Assembly: GCF_003071065.1 (NCBI RefSeq) | Contig: NZ_QCXX01000005.1 | Span: forward strand, 186,001-250,000 | Direction of reading: 5' to 3' | From: Sphingobacterium athyrii | GTDB taxonomy: Bacteria > Bacteroidota > Bacteroidia > Sphingobacteriales > Sphingobacteriaceae | Length of the DNA: 64,000 bases | Part shown: piece by piece, positions 63,001 to 64,000 of the stretch | Layout: every line of letters starts with the position of its first letter | Numbering within the stretch: position 1 is the first letter of the stretch | Notes under the pieces: model-generated | Told to the model about the DNA's origin: nothing | Databases searched by the model: none | The model's input: the letters and a program-made list of their open reading frames with translations, nothing else | Program-made: the position numbers and the translations under genes

Positions 63001-63205
63001 CCTCAGCTACAACCTGCCGGCCGGTTTACTGAAAAACTCTGGCTTTTTGCGTAGTGCAAGCGTATCCTTAGTAGGTCGAAATCTACTGTACTTTACCGGA
63101 AAAGGTACGCGAAACATGGATCTGGATCAATTTACCGCCGCCAGTTCTGATTACCAGACTCCATCGGTAAAGAGCTTTGGTCTAAATTTTAATGCAACTT
63201 TTTAA
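60032..63205 (+). CDS. SusC/RagA family TonB-linked outer-membrane protein
   Basis: A 1057-residue outer-membrane transporter that forms a glycan- or peptide-import complex with a SusD-like lid. Signal peptide ends GFGQ (about residue 31); residues 33-112 are a carboxypeptidase-regulatory-like domain; then LNEVVVTALGIKKEKQAIGY, the SusC family signature, leads into the plug (EPNAISSLAGRVSGLTITP, FGDPGITLRGRSNILIVVDG, VLKGANAAALYGNRGQNGAI). The barrel ends SFGLNFNATF. No FecI/FecR anti-sigma genes are seen directly upstream. The partner susD gene follows after 30 bases. Confidence 0.95.
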   Translation: MIMFNQPSLHLPKIAVLTCFLTTLAAKGFGQSQLFQGKLIDSLSQDAIQGATIRNSHLGKLVSSDQTGKFTIQAQIGDTLRIGFMGYLPKNFVISDQGPLLIALSANQQSLNEVVVTALGIKKEKQAIGYSVQEVKGKDLVKAREPNAISSLAGRVSGLTITPSTNLFGDPGITLRGRSNILIVVDGMPINTDSWNLSPDDIESYSVLKGANAAALYGNRGQNGAIVITTKRAKNEDKGFQVEFNSSTQLQTGYNAIPKIHTEYGPGSNFQYAFKDGRGGGINDNDYNIWGPRFEGQLIPQYNSPVDPTTGALTPLPWEARGKDNLKKFLQNGLLSTNNIAISSKTERGDIRLSASQMFQRGTTPNTKLGGTNINLTGGINAGSKLRIDASINYNKQYSPNYPNIAYGPNSPIYILTLWGGADYDINDLQNYWQPGKENVQQYNREYTIYDNPWMTAYENLRTYDKDDIYGYVSANYKWNSHLSLSARTSASTWSRNRTIKIPISANLYNYNIGGSRVGGYQETYDTFWENNTEVSLKYQNHISEDIGFTGSIFGNLRTVSAKSLFARTDRGLTVPGVYDLSNSVMPTVATNDRALRQVGSVYGFVDLDYKNMLFLNLTGRFDKSSTMPIKNNTYFYPSASLSAVISQMVSLPSVISSLKVRGAYANVASDFVNETAQYDIYKLLPAYSNYGRWANSMTGVTYTDVLPNPDLVAERVKTAEIGLETRLFNNRIGIDLAVFRNLEGPRIIELATSVTSGVKARQTNGLTLLRKGIELSIDATAIQREHFSWNVSVNASTNHAWLHDIDGHQTRSGDVRIGERWDSFYVNDFQRDEKGNMIVGTNGLPAYNPYVSKIGYSDNKFTASISNSFRYRDFNFSFLVDGRFGGLIKNVQDAKQWGSGTHPESASAYRLKDWENRDNKDYKGSVMTEGLKIVKGQLSTDQDGKIISDTREFASNDIPVLWQNWATNYYQSGPITAKDRTFVKLREIVLSYNLPAGLLKNSGFLRSASVSLVGRNLLYFTGKGTRNMDLDQFTAASSDYQTPSVKSFGLNFNATF

Positions 63206-63235
63206 AGGTTTTAACACATCAAGATATTTTTCAAT

Positions 63236-64000
63236 ATGAAATACTTTAAATCAGTCTTACTCTTACTTCTCTTCGGTAGCACAATGAGCTCCTGTAAAAA
63301 AATCGAAGACCTACAAAAGGATCCTGCAGCCGTCTATGATCCTGCGCCAAAGCTGCTGTTTACAGGTATATTGATGCGGTCGCATGATGCTCCCTGGAGC
63401 GAAGACCACCGCTATAACCAGTACATGACCCAAAATGAAGCCTATTATACCGGACAGCCATATAGCTGGACGACAGGTTCTTTTGACACACCTTATGGCG
63501 TGCTGCGGGATGTCTATCGGATGGAAATCGAAGCAGCCAAAACACCTGAACCGGGAGCTGTTTACCTCACGTTAGCTAAATTCTTCAAGGCCTACTTCTT
63601 TGCCCGGACGACCGAAATGTTTGGCGATATCCCAATGGCAGATGCCTTGCAGGGTGAGACCGGCAACAACTTTGCTCCCCGGTACAATACGCAGCTGGAA
63701 GTATATCAGCAAATACTATCCTGGCTAGAGGAAGCCAATACCGAACTGGCCGGTTTCAAGGAAAAAGGCACCCTAATCGACGGTGATTTCTTTTACAACG
63801 GAAAGACGGAACAATGGCAAAAGCTAGTCAACTCCCTGAAATTGCGCATCCTGATAGGCCTGAGCAAACGTGCAGAGGATAGCCCCGCATTACGCATTAA
63901 GGAGCGGTTCGCAGAACTGTTGGCCAATCCTTCCAAGTTTCCGCTGATCCTGGATAATCGGGACAATTTCCAGCTGCAATACAATTCCATCAATACATAT
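63236..64000 (+). CDS. SusD/RagB family lipoprotein, 5' part (runs off the right edge)
   Basis: Surface lipoprotein that captures ligand for the SusC pore. The visible 255 residues start MKYFKSVLLLLLFGSTMSSC with lipobox SSC (Cys20), then KKIEDLQKDPAAVYDPAPK and TPR-like helices with the SusD signature area (AKFFKAYFFARTTEMFGDIPMADA). The frame is open to the window end; the C-terminal half is missing. This type belongs to the SusD-like group 2 (SusD/RagB) set. No glycoside hydrolase is visible yet, so the substrate cannot be predicted. Confidence 0.9.
   Translation, partial: MKYFKSVLLLLLFGSTMSSCKKIEDLQKDPAAVYDPAPKLLFTGILMRSHDAPWSEDHRYNQYMTQNEAYYTGQPYSWTTGSFDTPYGVLRDVYRMEIEAAKTPEPGAVYLTLAKFFKAYFFARTTEMFGDIPMADALQGETGNNFAPRYNTQLEVYQQILSWLEEANTELAGFKEKGTLIDGDFFYNGKTEQWQKLVNSLKLRILIGLSKRAEDSPALRIKERFAELLANPSKFPLILDNRDNFQLQYNSINTY

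Overview
The window reads as a chromosomal segment of a Sphingobacteriaceae member (Sphingobacterium- or Pedobacter-like, phylum Bacteroidota). Support: a SusC/SusD pair, GLPGLI and DUF4374-type proteins, many lipoproteins with short lipoboxes, a PafA-type alkaline phosphatase, and promoters fitting the Bacteroidota pattern TTTG-N19..21-TAnnTTTG. No rRNA, tRNA, CRISPR array, insertion sequence or phage gene was recognised. The assignment is inference from gene content.

Left third (1-23.6 kb, all minus strand): an extracellular or capsular polysaccharide locus of the Wzx/Wzy type. Read in transcription order from 23585 downward it holds an SLBB outer-membrane export protein, a Wzz-like chain-length protein without kinase domain, a tight run of glycosyltransferases with a flippase and a polymerase, and a secreted beta-helix protein. 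After a 262-base gap with its own good promoter come a polyprenyl-phosphate sugar-1-phosphate transferase, a DnaQ-type exonuclease, UDP-GlcNAc 2-epimerase, two tandem nucleotidyltransferases, a mannose-1-phosphate guanylyltransferase and a clear terminator. Further left are two paralogous membrane-anchored proteins of unknown function, a winged-helix protein with a nucleotidyltransferase-like tail, and the start of UDP-glucose dehydrogenase. The polymerase-flippase-glycosyltransferase core (about 9-20 kb) looks markedly more AT-rich than its flanks.

Divergent from the export operon, 23.9-28.4 kb (+) holds a compact five-gene set: thioredoxin-like lipoprotein, Ser/His S24/S26 peptidase, PqqD-like protein, ABC exporter and HPr-kinase-like protein. 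This combination resembles the maturation and export part of a ribosomal-peptide (RiPP) system, but no precursor peptide is visible. It is the best candidate here for an undescribed system.

28.5-36.8 kb: a lipoprotein S41 protease, then a divergent TonB uptake locus (TonB receptor and DUF4374 lipoprotein on minus; two small membrane proteins and a PepSY membrane protein on plus), probably for iron, siderophore or haem, with two good promoters and a promoter-overlapping inverted repeat. 36.8-48 kb: housekeeping and stress genes (rarA, a TPR protein, Prc-type protease, two universal stress proteins flanking a DoxX protein, an LD-carboxypeptidase, metG). 48-60 kb: GLPGLI protein coupled to an outer-membrane receptor, an Rrf2 regulator, PafA phosphatase, uvrA, a GMC oxidoreductase and a secreted ecotin. 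The right edge carries a complete susC and a truncated susD. Several intergenic gaps contain related short AT-rich repeats and palindromes.
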